DNA from: JANQIO01 sp043585095
GTDB taxonomy: Bacteria; Pseudomonadota; Gammaproteobacteria; Pseudomonadales; Halieaceae
DNA: 64,000 bases
Reading direction: 5' to 3'
Assembly (NCBI GenBank): GCA_043585095.1
Contig: CP121321.1
Location: 1,922,001 to 1,986,000 of the forward strand
The notes below the pieces were generated by a model. The model was not told where the DNA came from, did no database searches, and worked only from the letters and a program-made list of their open reading frames with translations. Made by a program: the position numbers and the translations under genes. This document shows, one piece after another, positions 42,971 through 51,789 of the stretch; within the stretch, counting starts at the first letter, position 1, and each line of letters begins with the position of its first letter.

Positions 42971-43381
42971 ATTATGGGTCTCCCTTGTATTTGTTAGTGT
43001 TGGATTGGCCTGATTCTATTGGCCTGGTTCTATTGGTTTAGCTTTATTCGATGCAAAGGTGTTTCTAACACCGATACCTAACACCGATAAGCCGTTTGCG
43101 CCAATTCATCGCACAGCATGTCTTCGCACATAAGCTCTTAAAAATAGACTCTTACAAAAACAGGCCCTTACAAAGAGGGCCTCGCAAATAGGCATTTGCA
43201 AAATAGGCCCTTATAAAGAGGCCTGACAAAAAACCACCTCGCGAAGATCAGGCCATCTTATGGCAAACACCTACAGCAGCACAGGGCTGGCGAACTTCCT
43301 GAGCAGCGCCCCGCGCCTCAGAATTCTCCCCGTTTCTGAACTGTCGCAACAGCCTGGAGCCGAGCACGTTAAACCCTGACG
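42971..43381. repeat. serC-gyrA spacer built of short decayed repeats and hairpins
   Basis: 411 bases without a gene. Three 14-bp units start TTGGCCTGATTCTA, TTGGCCTGGTTCTA and TTGGTTTAGCTTTA (43006-43047). A TAACACCGATACC-type unit repeats at about 43066-43090. Two copies of AGGCCCTTA(C/T)AAAGAGG(G)C are at 43162-43182 and 43205-43224, each an inverted repeat (AGGCCCT-N7-AGGGCCT in the first). No protein or RNA family was recognised. The region is the serC leader and gyrA trailer. Confidence 0.75.
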
Positions 43382-46054
43382 CTATTCGTCCGGTGTATCC
43401 TCTGGTGCGTCACCGTCAGCCGCTTCATCGGCGCCTGATTCAACATCGGCTCCCGCATCAGGGGATGCGCTGACAGCAGCCGTATTCTCATCAGCAGCAT
43501 CTTCTTCTAACAGCGGCGCTACCACTTCTGGTTCGTCTATACGCTCAACGCCGACAAGCTTCTCGCCCTCTTTGAGACGTATGACTCGGACGCCCTGGGT
43601 GTTACGACCCAGAATCGAGACTTCGTCGCTGCGGGTGCGAACCAAGGTGCCCTGATCGGAGATCAACATAAGCTCATCGCCTTCAAAAACCTGTACGGCG
43701 CCGACAAGCTGACCGTTACGGTCACTGCTTTGCATGGCGATTACACCCTGCGTGCCACGCCCCTTGGTCGGGAACTCTGTAACTTCAGTGCGCTTGCCGT
43801 AGCCGTGCTGGCTAACGGTGAGCACCTTGCCATCCTCAGCGGGAATGATCAGCGAGATCATTTGCTGCCCGTCCTGCAGCTTGATACCTCGAACGCCTTT
43901 AGCGGTGCGCCCCATTGCACGCACGTCGCTTTCTTTAAATCGCACCGCTTTGCCGGACGATGAAAACAGCATGACATCAGCATTGCCGTCGGTAATGGCG
44001 GTTCCTACCAACACATCTCCTTCTTCCAACTCCAGTGCACGCAGGCCGACGCTGCGCTGCCGCGCGAAACTGGTGAGCTCGGTCTTTTTGACCGTGCCAT
44101 TGGATGTCGCCATGAAGATAAAGTGGTCTTCGGTGTACTCGGACACCGGCAGGATTGATGTGACACGCTCGCCCTCATCCAGGGGCAGCAGGTTAACCAT
44201 GGGCCGACCGCGTGAACCTCGGCCAGCGACGGGTATCTGGTAGACCTTGAGCCAATACACCTTGCCCACATTGGTAAAGCACAGAATGGTGTCATGGGTA
44301 CTGGCAATCAGCAGATGTTCGACAAAGTCTTCATCTTTAACTGCCGTTGCAGACTTGCCCATACCACCGCGGCGCTGAGCCTGATAATCGGACAACGGTT
44401 GAGTTTTCGCATAACCGCCGTGGGAAATCGTCACCACGCGGTCTTCTTCGGTGATCAGGTCCTCTACAGTAAGGTCGTGGGCCGAGTCGGTAATTTCGGT
44501 GCGACGTTCGTCACCGTAGTTCTCCACCACTTCCTGCAACTCTTCACGAATCACCTGCTTGAGGCGATCAGGATCCGACAAAATTTCCAGGTAGCCGGCG
44601 ATCTCTGCAACTTTCTCCTGAAACTCCTGGATCAACTTTTCTTGCTCCAGGCCCGTCAAGCGATGCAGACGCAGCTCAAGAATGGCCTGCGCTTGCGCGG
44701 GTGAGAGGAAATACTTGCCGTCATGCAGGCCAAACTGGGGCTCCAGGTCATCCGGGCGACAGGCATCGCTGCCGGTGCGCTCTAGCATCGACGTGACTTC
44801 ACCCGGCTGCCAGGGCTGGGCAATCAATTTTTCGCGAGCTTCTGCCGAATTGGTCGAGCCTTTGATCAGCTCGATGACTGGATCAATATTGGCCAATGCG
44901 ACCGCGAGGCCTTCCAGTACATGACCGCGCTCGCGCGCCTTGCGCAGCAGATAAACGGTGCGGCGAGTAACCACCTCGCGGCGATGACGAATGAACGCAT
45001 CGAGAATTTCTCGCAGGTTCAGGATCTTGGGCTGACCATCGACCAGCGCGACCATATTGATGCCAAACACCTGTTGCAAAGAGGTATGCGAAAACAGGTT
45101 GTTAACAACCACTTCGCCAACTTCGCCGCGTCTCAGCTCAATCACGACGCGCATGCCGTCTTTGTCGGACTCATCGCGAAGCTCTGAAATGCCATCGATT
45201 TTCTTTTCTTTGACCAACTCGGCGATCTTTTCGATCAGACGTGCCTTGTTAACCATGTAGGGCAGTTCGTGGATAAGAATGGTGTCGCGGCCGCGCTTTT
45301 CATCGGTGATGATTTCGGTGCGCGCGCGCACGTAAATACGACCGCGGCCCGTGCGATAGGCCTGTACGATACCAGCCCGCCCATTAATGATGCCTGCGGT
45401 AGGGAAATCCGGGCCGGGAATATGCTCCATCACTTCGTCGACCGTCAGATCAGGATTGTCGAGCAACGCCAGGCAAGCACTGACCACCTCAGTGATGTTG
45501 TGAGGCGGGATATTGGTCGCCATGCCCACCGCGATGCCGGAGGAGCCATTGACCAGCAAATTGGGAATACGCGTCGGCAGCACTGCGGGGATTTGCTCTG
45601 TACCGTCGTAATTAGGCACAAAATCCACGGTTTCTTTATCGAGGTCAGCCAGCAGGTCGTGGGCAATTTTGCGCATCCGGATTTCGGTGTAGCGCATCGC
45701 GGCCGCGGAGTCGCCATCGATCGAGCCGAAGTTACCCTGACCATCGACAAGCATATAGCGAAGACTGAAAGGCTGGGCCATACGGACAATCGTGTCGTAG
45801 ACAGCGGAATCACCGTGTGGGTGATACTTACCGATCACATCGCCGACAATACGTGCGGATTTTTTGTAGGCCTTGTTCCAGTCATTGTTGAGCTCATTCA
45901 TCGCGAACAGAACCCGTCTGTGAACCGGTTTCAGACCATCTCGGACGTCTGGCAGAGCCCTACCGACAATAACGCTCATCGCGTAATCGAGGTAGGACTG
46001 CTTGAGTTCATCCTCGATATTGACCGGTAGTATTTCTTTGGCTAATTCACCCAT
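43382..46054 (-). CDS. gyrA: DNA gyrase subunit A
   Basis: 890 residues. Breakage-reunion domain with catalytic Tyr122 (MRYTEIR). The quinolone region HPHGDSAVYD carries Ser83 and Asp87, the unmutated, sensitive-type residues by E. coli numbering. A C-terminal beta-pinwheel follows from about 530. The GyrA box reads QRRGGMG, with Met where Lys or Arg is usual. The tail (EEDAADENTAAVSASPDAG... PEDTPDE) is long and acidic. It is divergent from mtaD; the downstream spacer to serC is repetitive. Confidence 0.99.
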   Translation of the reverse strand: MGELAKEILPVNIEDELKQSYLDYAMSVIVGRALPDVRDGLKPVHRRVLFAMNELNNDWNKAYKKSARIVGDVIGKYHPHGDSAVYDTIVRMAQPFSLRYMLVDGQGNFGSIDGDSAAAMRYTEIRMRKIAHDLLADLDKETVDFVPNYDGTEQIPAVLPTRIPNLLVNGSSGIAVGMATNIPPHNITEVVSACLALLDNPDLTVDEVMEHIPGPDFPTAGIINGRAGIVQAYRTGRGRIYVRARTEIITDEKRGRDTILIHELPYMVNKARLIEKIAELVKEKKIDGISELRDESDKDGMRVVIELRRGEVGEVVVNNLFSHTSLQQVFGINMVALVDGQPKILNLREILDAFIRHRREVVTRRTVYLLRKARERGHVLEGLAVALANIDPVIELIKGSTNSAEAREKLIAQPWQPGEVTSMLERTGSDACRPDDLEPQFGLHDGKYFLSPAQAQAILELRLHRLTGLEQEKLIQEFQEKVAEIAGYLEILSDPDRLKQVIREELQEVVENYGDERRTEITDSAHDLTVEDLITEEDRVVTISHGGYAKTQPLSDYQAQRRGGMGKSATAVKDEDFVEHLLIASTHDTILCFTNVGKVYWLKVYQIPVAGRGSRGRPMVNLLPLDEGERVTSILPVSEYTEDHFIFMATSNGTVKKTELTSFARQRSVGLRALELEEGDVLVGTAITDGNADVMLFSSSGKAVRFKESDVRAMGRTAKGVRGIKLQDGQQMISLIIPAEDGKVLTVSQHGYGKRTEVTEFPTKGRGTQGVIAMQSSDRNGQLVGAVQVFEGDELMLISDQGTLVRTRSDEVSILGRNTQGVRVIRLKEGEKLVGVERIDEPEVVAPLLEEDAADENTAAVSASPDAGADVESGADEAADGDAPEDTPDE

Positions 46055-46092
46055 GTAATCAGTGTTCCAAACCCTTTAGGCACAAGCGTGTG

Positions 46093-46098
46093 ATTATA
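46093..46098 (-). promoter_or_regulatory. -10 box of the gyrA promoter
   Basis: Consensus TATAAT on the minus strand, 39 bases before the gyrA ATG. No good -35 lies 16-18 bases upstream, as is often the case for supercoiling-sensitive gyrase promoters. Inference from the single element. Confidence 0.5.
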
Positions 46099-46205
46099 CG
46101 GTCAAAGCGTTTTTGGCGCCATTTTTTTCCCTGTTTAAAGGTATACTTGCGCGCCATGAATGCCGCTATTTTTGGCCCCTAAAACTGCATCCATCAGGAA
46201 TCCCT

Positions 46206-47525
46206 ATGACGCGCGCAGATACTTTGATCATCCCCGGGCATATTGTGCCGGTAGTCCCCAGGGGCGACGTCCTGACTGAGCACGCGTTAGCCATCACCGA
46301 TGGTGTGATCAGCTCTATTCTGCCGGTTTCCGAGCTTGACACTATAGAAGCCATTGAAACGCTGGAACTGCCCCATCACGCCCTGTTTCCGGGCTTTGTG
46401 AATAGCCACGGTCATGCACCAATGTCACTGCTGCGAGGCTATGCAGACGATTTACCCCTGACCCCCTGGCTGGAAGACCATGTCTGGCCAGCAGAGGCGA
46501 AATACGTCGGCCCGGACTTTGTGGCCGATGGCGCGGATCTCGCGCTGGCAGAAATGATTCGGGGTGGCACCACCTGCTTCTCTGATATGTATTTTTTCCC
46601 GAACGTGGTCGCCACGCAGGTTCAGCAGGCTGGCATTCGCTGCCAGCTGAGCTTTCCAATATTCGACTTTCCCAGCGCCTGGGGGAAAGACGCCGACGAC
46701 TACATCACTAAAGGGCTCACGTTGCGCGATGAGCTGAAGCACGACGATCGTATCAGCGTTGTTTTCGGCCCCCATGCGCCCTATACGGTTAACGAGACAG
46801 CGCTGGCTAAAGTCGCGATGCTGGCTAGCGAACTGGATGTTCCTATCCACATCCACCTGCATGAAACCGCGGGCGAAGTGAGCGACAGCGTCAACCAGTT
46901 CGGACTGCGGCCTATAGAAAGATTGGCGGACCTGGGGTTGATTGGCCCGAGAACCCAGTGTGTCCACATGACCGAGCTCAACGCAGACGAGATTGAATTG
47001 CTCGCCACACTGGGCGCACATGTTATTCACTGCCCGGAATCCAACATGAAGCTGGCCTCAGGACGCTGCCCGGTAGGCGCTCTGCAAACGGCGGGCATCA
47101 ACGTTGCCCTGGGAACCGATAGCGCCACTAGCAACAATGACCTCAGCATGATTGGCGAAATGCGTAGCGCAGCGTTGTTAGCCAAGGTAGGCGAGCTAGA
47201 CGCTGCCGCCCTGTCTGCAAGCACGGTATTGGAAATGGCTACTCTTAACGGTGCCCGGGCCATGGGCTTACAAGACCAAATCGGCAGCCTGGAAGTTGGC
47301 AAGTTCGCTGACGTTATCGCTGTGGACTTTATGGCGCCTGAAACCCAGCCGCTGTACAACCCAATCTCTCAGCTGGTCTATGCCTCGGCGAGTTCGCAGG
47401 TCACGCATAGCTGGGTTGATGGACGGATGCTGCTTCGGGATCGCGAGCTCACTACAATCTCACAAGACAGGATAGTGACGCAGGCGCGACACTGGGGTGA
47501 AAAGATAGACCGCGAATCGACATAG
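46206..47525 (+). CDS. mtaD: TRZ/ATZ-type amidohydrolase, 5'-methylthioadenosine/S-adenosylhomocysteine deaminase
   Basis: 439 residues, cytosolic metal-dependent deaminase. HxH in PGFVNSHGHAPMSLLRGYADD, EMIRGGTTCFSDMYFFP, the HIHLHETAGEV histidine-Glu cluster, VIHCPESNMKLASG and ALGTDSATSNNDLSM (last Asp) are in order. In P. aeruginosa the equivalent gene beside ubiG converts methylthioadenosine to methylthioinosine; the same neighbours here (ubiG, mupP, yciK) support the same role. AGGAA before ATG 46206 decides the start; the frame is open to 46113. Confidence 0.92.
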   Translation: MTRADTLIIPGHIVPVVPRGDVLTEHALAITDGVISSILPVSELDTIEAIETLELPHHALFPGFVNSHGHAPMSLLRGYADDLPLTPWLEDHVWPAEAKYVGPDFVADGADLALAEMIRGGTTCFSDMYFFPNVVATQVQQAGIRCQLSFPIFDFPSAWGKDADDYITKGLTLRDELKHDDRISVVFGPHAPYTVNETALAKVAMLASELDVPIHIHLHETAGEVSDSVNQFGLRPIERLADLGLIGPRTQCVHMTELNADEIELLATLGAHVIHCPESNMKLASGRCPVGALQTAGINVALGTDSATSNNDLSMIGEMRSAALLAKVGELDAAALSASTVLEMATLNGARAMGLQDQIGSLEVGKFADVIAVDFMAPETQPLYNPISQLVYASASSQVTHSWVDGRMLLRDRELTTISQDRIVTQARHWGEKIDREST

Positions 47526-47601
47526 CGAAGAGCAGCCCGATTTCGTCTTATCGCCGTACTGACAGTAGTAAAACAGCCAACAGAGAAACAGGACAGGTAG
47601 G

Positions 47602-48375
47602 ATGGCAACAAGCCAAAAGACTGACGATCCAGCGAACGCTGAAACCCTCAACGATAGTGCGGACCAGGACTTTGGAGCCAACGTTGACGACAAGGAGATC
47701 GCTAAATTTAACGATCTGGCATCGCGCTGGTGGGACCGCAACAGCGAGTTCAAGCCCCTTCACGACATCAACCCGCTGCGCGCAAACTTCATCGACGAGC
47801 GCTCTCCCGTTGCCGGCCAGGTGCTGGTGGACGTCGGCTGCGGCGGGGGAATCCTCGCTGAAAGCATGGCACAACGCGGCGCCAAGGTGACCGGCATTGA
47901 TATGGGCGAAGCCCCACTGTCAGTCGCCCGCATCCATCAATTGGAATCAGGCGTCGACGTTGACTACCGGCAAATGACGGCAGAAGCTCTTGCCGACGAA
48001 GCGCCAGATCACTTTGATGTCGTCTGCTGCCTTGAAATGCTTGAGCACGTGCCTGACCCCGCCGCCGTCGTCGCGGCCTGTGCGGCGCTGTGTAAGCCCG
48101 GCGGCAACCTGTACTTCTCGACGATTAATCGCAACCCAAAAGCGTATTTATTCGCCATCGTGGGCGCAGAATATTTGCTACGGCTGCTCCCCAAAGGCAC
48201 TCACGACTACAACAAGCTGATCAAACCCGCCGAGCTGGCCGAGTGGATTCGGGCTGCCGGCTTGCAGCTGCAAGGGATGACGGGGCTTCTATACAACCCC
48301 ATAACCCGGCGTTACTGGCTCGAGGAAAAAGACGTAAGCGTCAATTACATGGTGCATGCCACCAAGCCGTTATGA
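47602..48375 (+). CDS. ubiG: Ubiquinone biosynthesis O-methyltransferase
   Basis: 257 residues. UbiG carries out both O-methylations of ubiquinone synthesis. The family mark FNDLASRWWDRNSEFKPLHDINPLR near 35-60 and the SAM motif VLVDVGCGGGILAESMA near 74 are present, as are VCCLEMLEHVPDP and YFSTINRNPKAYLFAIVGAEYLL. The N-terminus has an extra acidic stretch of about 25 residues. The stop overlaps the mupP ATG (ATGA). Confidence 0.97.
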   Translation: MATSQKTDDPANAETLNDSADQDFGANVDDKEIAKFNDLASRWWDRNSEFKPLHDINPLRANFIDERSPVAGQVLVDVGCGGGILAESMAQRGAKVTGIDMGEAPLSVARIHQLESGVDVDYRQMTAEALADEAPDHFDVVCCLEMLEHVPDPAAVVAACAALCKPGGNLYFSTINRNPKAYLFAIVGAEYLLRLLPKGTHDYNKLIKPAELAEWIRAAGLQLQGMTGLLYNPITRRYWLEEKDVSVNYMVHATKPL

Positions 48376-49049
48376 GGTTCCCCAGCGCGCTGAAAGCGGT
48401 GGTGTTCGATCTGGATGGGACGCTGCTGGACACGGCACCTGAGTTTGTCGAGGTCGCACAGCGGCTTCGCGAGGAGAACGGTCTTGCCCCTATGGATGAA
48501 GCGCGCATTCGTGAAACGGTATCCGATGGCGCCCGGGCTATGGTGTCGTTGGCGCTGGACATGTCGACACAGCACGAAGACTTTGAACGCCAACGGCAGC
48601 GTTTTCTGGAAATATATGCTCGCGACATAGGGCGGGCCACGCGGCCCTACCCCGGCATAGAGGCCCTGCTGACTCAGCTTGCGGAGGCGGGCATACGCTG
48701 GGGTATATCAACCAATAAGCCCAGCTACCTGACCGAGGCTTTATTGGACAAAATCGATCTGCGCCCGGCCGCGGCCACGATCGTTTGCCCCGATCACGTG
48801 AGACACCCTAAACCTCACCCGGAGCCGCTACTGCTTAACAGCAAGCAGCTTGGCTGCATGCCACAATCGGTTATATACATAGGCGATCACAAGCGAGATA
48901 TCGATGCGGGAAACGCCGCCGGAATGTTCACGATAGCCGCGGCTTATGGCTATATTCATGCCCACGACGACGCGGCCCAGTGGGGCGCAGCGGCGGTAGC
49001 GTCCAGCTCACAGGAACTGGATGCGCTGGTGCGCGCCGCCGCGCTTTAA
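48372..49049 (+). CDS. mupP: HAD phosphatase, N-acetylmuramic acid 6-phosphate phosphatase type
   Basis: 225 residues, HAD superfamily. The nucleophile motif is VVFDLDGTLLDTAPEF (Asp-x-Asp), the Thr/Ser motif is GISTNKPSYL, the Lys is in VRHPKPHPEPLL and the acidic motif is IYIGDHKRDIDAGNAAG. By position between ubiG and yciK it matches P. aeruginosa MupP, which dephosphorylates MurNAc-6P in peptidoglycan recycling. By sequence alone a Gph-like phosphoglycolate phosphatase is also possible. The ATG is inside the ubiG stop, so translation is coupled. Confidence 0.85.
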   Translation: MRFPSALKAVVFDLDGTLLDTAPEFVEVAQRLREENGLAPMDEARIRETVSDGARAMVSLALDMSTQHEDFERQRQRFLEIYARDIGRATRPYPGIEALLTQLAEAGIRWGISTNKPSYLTEALLDKIDLRPAAATIVCPDHVRHPKPHPEPLLLNSKQLGCMPQSVIYIGDHKRDIDAGNAAGMFTIAAAYGYIHAHDDAAQWGAAAVASSSQELDALVRAAAL

Positions 49050-49120
49050 ATTCACGGCAAACCATCGAACCCGCAAACCAGAGCCGCTCTTTAGAATGTG
49101 CTCATGACTAGAGGTTATTC

Positions 49121-49870
49121 ATGACAGCGTTACCAGATCACTACCAACCGGCCCAGGATCTCCTGACTGGCAAGGTTATTTTAATCACCGGCGCGGGCGA
49201 CGGTATTGGCCGCGTCGCGGCGCTGCAATGTGCGAAGCACGGTGCGACGGTTGTTTTGCTCGGGCGCACTGGCGCCAAGCTAGAGGCGGTTTACGATGAA
49301 ATTGAAGCGGCCGGCGGACCACAGCCAGTGATTTTCGAAGCCGATCTGCTAACCGCTACCCGCAGCGATTACGATGCATTGGCCGACTCCATTGCCGACA
49401 GCTTTGGCAAGCTGGATGGCTTGTTACATAACGCCTCCCTGCTAGGGGAGCGCAGTCCCCTCGCCAATTACAAGATTGACCTGTGGCAGGAGGTGATGCA
49501 GGTAAACGTTACCGCAGCCCTGCTGCTGACCCAGGCACTGATGCCGCAGTTAGAGGCAGCCGAGGCAGCCTCAGTGATTTTTACCTCCTCCGGAGTCGGA
49601 CGCCAGGGACGCGCGCACTGGGGAGCCTACGCCGTATCTAAATTTGCGACTGAAGGAATGATGCAGGTTTTGGCAGATGAGTTGGAAAACATCAGCACGA
49701 TACGAGTAAACAGCTTAAACCCCGGCGCTACGCGCACCAAAATGCGGGCGTCTGCGTATCCAGGGGAAGATCCAGGCGTACTGAAAACCGCTTACGATAT
49801 TATGCCCATATACCTGTATCTGCTCAGTGACGATAGCCTTGGAGTGAATGGTCAGGCACTGAGCGCCTGA
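49121..49870 (+). CDS. yciK: YciK family short-chain oxidoreductase
   Basis: 249 residues, classical SDR. The NAD(P) motif is ILITGAGDGIGRVAALQCA near 19-38, LHNAS replaces NNAG near 104, and catalytic Ser in FTSSGVGRQG and YAVSK near 163-167 are present. RVNSLNPGATRTKMRASAYP is the YciK-type ending. Its substrate is not established. AGAGG lies six bases before the ATG. It ends the mtaD-ubiG-mupP-yciK run and converges on rluB. Confidence 0.9.
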   Translation: MTALPDHYQPAQDLLTGKVILITGAGDGIGRVAALQCAKHGATVVLLGRTGAKLEAVYDEIEAAGGPQPVIFEADLLTATRSDYDALADSIADSFGKLDGLLHNASLLGERSPLANYKIDLWQEVMQVNVTAALLLTQALMPQLEAAEAASVIFTSSGVGRQGRAHWGAYAVSKFATEGMMQVLADELENISTIRVNSLNPGATRTKMRASAYPGEDPGVLKTAYDIMPIYLYLLSDDSLGVNGQALSA

Positions 49871-49919
49871 ACGGTCGAGGCTGGGTTTATTGACGGTGAG
49901 TAAGGATGTCTAAAGGTAG

Positions 49920-50936
49920 TTAGCGTCGCCGCGGTGACTTGGGCGACTTGCTGGATTTGCGCTTACCAGCACCAGCTTTGCTGCCCGCGGCTCTCGAGCC
50001 TGACTTGGCATTCTTGCCGGCTTTTTTGGATCCCGGCTTTCCCGAGGGCTTGTCATTGGAGTGCGGGCCGCTTTTACTTTTGCGTGCGTCGGCGCTTTTC
50101 GCCGTGCGCTTTGCATCCGGCCGCTTACCAAGCTGTCGCTCTTCTTGCGCTTTTTGCTGCGGCGTCGCCTTTTCGATCGGCTTCAGCTCTACTCCGGCAA
50201 GCCGGTACAGGTCTTTGACCTCTTTTTTCTCCAGCTCTATGTACATCCCCTGCTTCACTTTGGCAGGGATAAATACATTGCCGTAACGGGTGCGCTTGAG
50301 CCGACTCACCACGCAATCCTGAGATTCCCAAAGTCGCCGCACTTCGCGCGTGCGACCTTCCATGATCACCACGTAATACCAGTGATTACTGCCTTCGCCA
50401 CCGCCGTCGACAATATCCGTGAAGCGCGCAATGCCGTCTTCCAGCATCACACCCTCAAGCATCCTGTTCAGCGTATCTTCACCCACGTCACCTTTAACGC
50501 GCACCATGTATTCGCGTTCGATGTTGGATGACGGGTGCATCAAACCGTTGGCGAGTTCACCGTCGGTGGTAAACAGCAGCAGGCCGCTGGTGTTGTAGTC
50601 CAAGCGCCCTACCGATATCCAACGCCCGTTCTTAAGTGCAGGAAGCCGATCAAAAACCGTCTTGCGGCCTTCGGGGTCGCGCCGGGAAGACACCTCTCCG
50701 CGTGGTTTGTGGTACAGCAGCACGCGCGTTTTGTCTGCGGTTGCAGCCGTTATCGCTTTGCCATCAACGGCAATCGCGGCATCTTCTGTTACGCGGTCGC
50801 CGAGCCGTGCCTCGCGGCCTTCGATGTGGATACGCCCGGCTTCAATCCAGCGCTCCATTTCCCGACGCGAGCCCAGACCCGCCCTGGCGAGTACTTTTTG
50901 AAGTTTTTCACCTTCGACCTCAGCAGCATCAGCCAC
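49920..50936 (-). CDS. rluB: 23S rRNA pseudouridine(2605) synthase
   Basis: 338 residues. An S4-like RNA-binding domain is at the N-terminus (EKLQKVLARAGLGSRREMERWIEAGRIHIEG). The catalytic part has VGRLDYNTSGLLLFTTDGEL, with the nucleophilic Asp near residue 120, and GRTREVRRLWESQ. After about 250 comes a long Lys/Ser/Gly-rich basic tail ending KSPKSPRRR, as seen in several RluB proteins. The GTG at 50936 overlaps the scpB stop and has GGAG eight bases upstream, which decides the start; the frame continues upstream inside scpB. Confidence 0.95.
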   Translation of the reverse strand: MADAAEVEGEKLQKVLARAGLGSRREMERWIEAGRIHIEGREARLGDRVTEDAAIAVDGKAITAATADKTRVLLYHKPRGEVSSRRDPEGRKTVFDRLPALKNGRWISVGRLDYNTSGLLLFTTDGELANGLMHPSSNIEREYMVRVKGDVGEDTLNRMLEGVMLEDGIARFTDIVDGGGEGSNHWYYVVIMEGRTREVRRLWESQDCVVSRLKRTRYGNVFIPAKVKQGMYIELEKKEVKDLYRLAGVELKPIEKATPQQKAQEERQLGKRPDAKRTAKSADARKSKSGPHSNDKPSGKPGSKKAGKNAKSGSRAAGSKAGAGKRKSSKSPKSPRRR

Positions 50937-51789
50937 GGTCGTGCTCCGCGTCAGCCACTTCGCTTTCTGGCGTGTCATTCGACTCGGTCGCGCCCATGTC
51001 TTCCGCTGCGGCATGGAGACTGGCCACGCTCAGCGGTTGATCCTCAGGGTCGGCATCCTGCTCGGAGTCTTCTTTTGCCTCAGGGCTATCCTCAGGACTT
51101 TGCTCAGGGCTGGCCTCAGCATTCGCTTCACCGGCCTGCTCGCTCTCGCCTGTTTCAGCGTGATCAGCGTTGGTTTCAGCTTCTCCGGAAGCGTCTGCCT
51201 GGGTCTGGCTCAACTCTGGAATCGGGTCAAAACCCAACTCCTCCGTCAACGTATCGAAATCACGAATCTCCGCTAACGCGGGCAACTGATCGAGGTTTTT
51301 GAGATTGAAATAGTCCAGAAAAGTGCGGGTTGTCGCGTACATAGCCGGGCGACCTGGGACATCGCGATGGCCCACAACGCGAATCCAGTCGCGCTCGTGG
51401 AGTGTTTTGATGATATTGCTGCTAACCGCCACGCCGCGAATCTCTTCGATTTCGCCGCGGGTGATCGGTTGGCGGTAGGCTATCAGCGCCAGCGTTTCCA
51501 ATAGCGCCCGGGAGTACCGCGCAGGACGTTCGACCCACAGACGGCCTACCCAGGGGCTTAGCTGTTGCCGAACCTGAAAACGAAAGCCACTGGCAACCTC
51601 CTGCAGCTCAAATCCTCTATCCTCACAGCGGTCTGCAACCGTCTTCAAGGCTTCGCGAATATCGGCATTTGCGGGGCGTTCGTGGGACTCGAACAAATCA
51701 CCCATCTGCTGCACAGTCAGTGGGCGATCTGCCGCCAAAATGGCGCCCTCAAGTATCTGCACCAAGCCGGTGTCTGGCTGTTCGCTCAC
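50929..51789 (-). CDS. scpB: Segregation and condensation protein B
   Basis: 286 residues. Two winged-helix domains in about 1-175: EGAILAADRPLTVQQMGDLFE, RALLETLALIAYRQPITRGEIEEIRGVAVSSNIIKTLHE, and GHRDVPGRPAMYATTRTFLDYFNL. The C-terminal 100 residues are an acidic, low-complexity tail (AETGESEQAGEANAE...), longer than in many homologues. ScpB dimers join ScpA and SMC, or the MukBEF-like equivalents, in chromosome condensation. It overlaps scpA by four bases and rluB by eight. Confidence 0.95.
   Translation of the reverse strand: MSEQPDTGLVQILEGAILAADRPLTVQQMGDLFESHERPANADIREALKTVADRCEDRGFELQEVASGFRFQVRQQLSPWVGRLWVERPARYSRALLETLALIAYRQPITRGEIEEIRGVAVSSNIIKTLHERDWIRVVGHRDVPGRPAMYATTRTFLDYFNLKNLDQLPALAEIRDFDTLTEELGFDPIPELSQTQADASGEAETNADHAETGESEQAGEANAEASPEQSPEDSPEAKEDSEQDADPEDQPLSVASLHAAAEDMGATESNDTPESEVADAEHDRG

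Noticed and set aside
45269..46030. 253-codon plus-strand frame opposite gyrA
   Set aside because: Antisense to the conserved gyrase core; no independent support.
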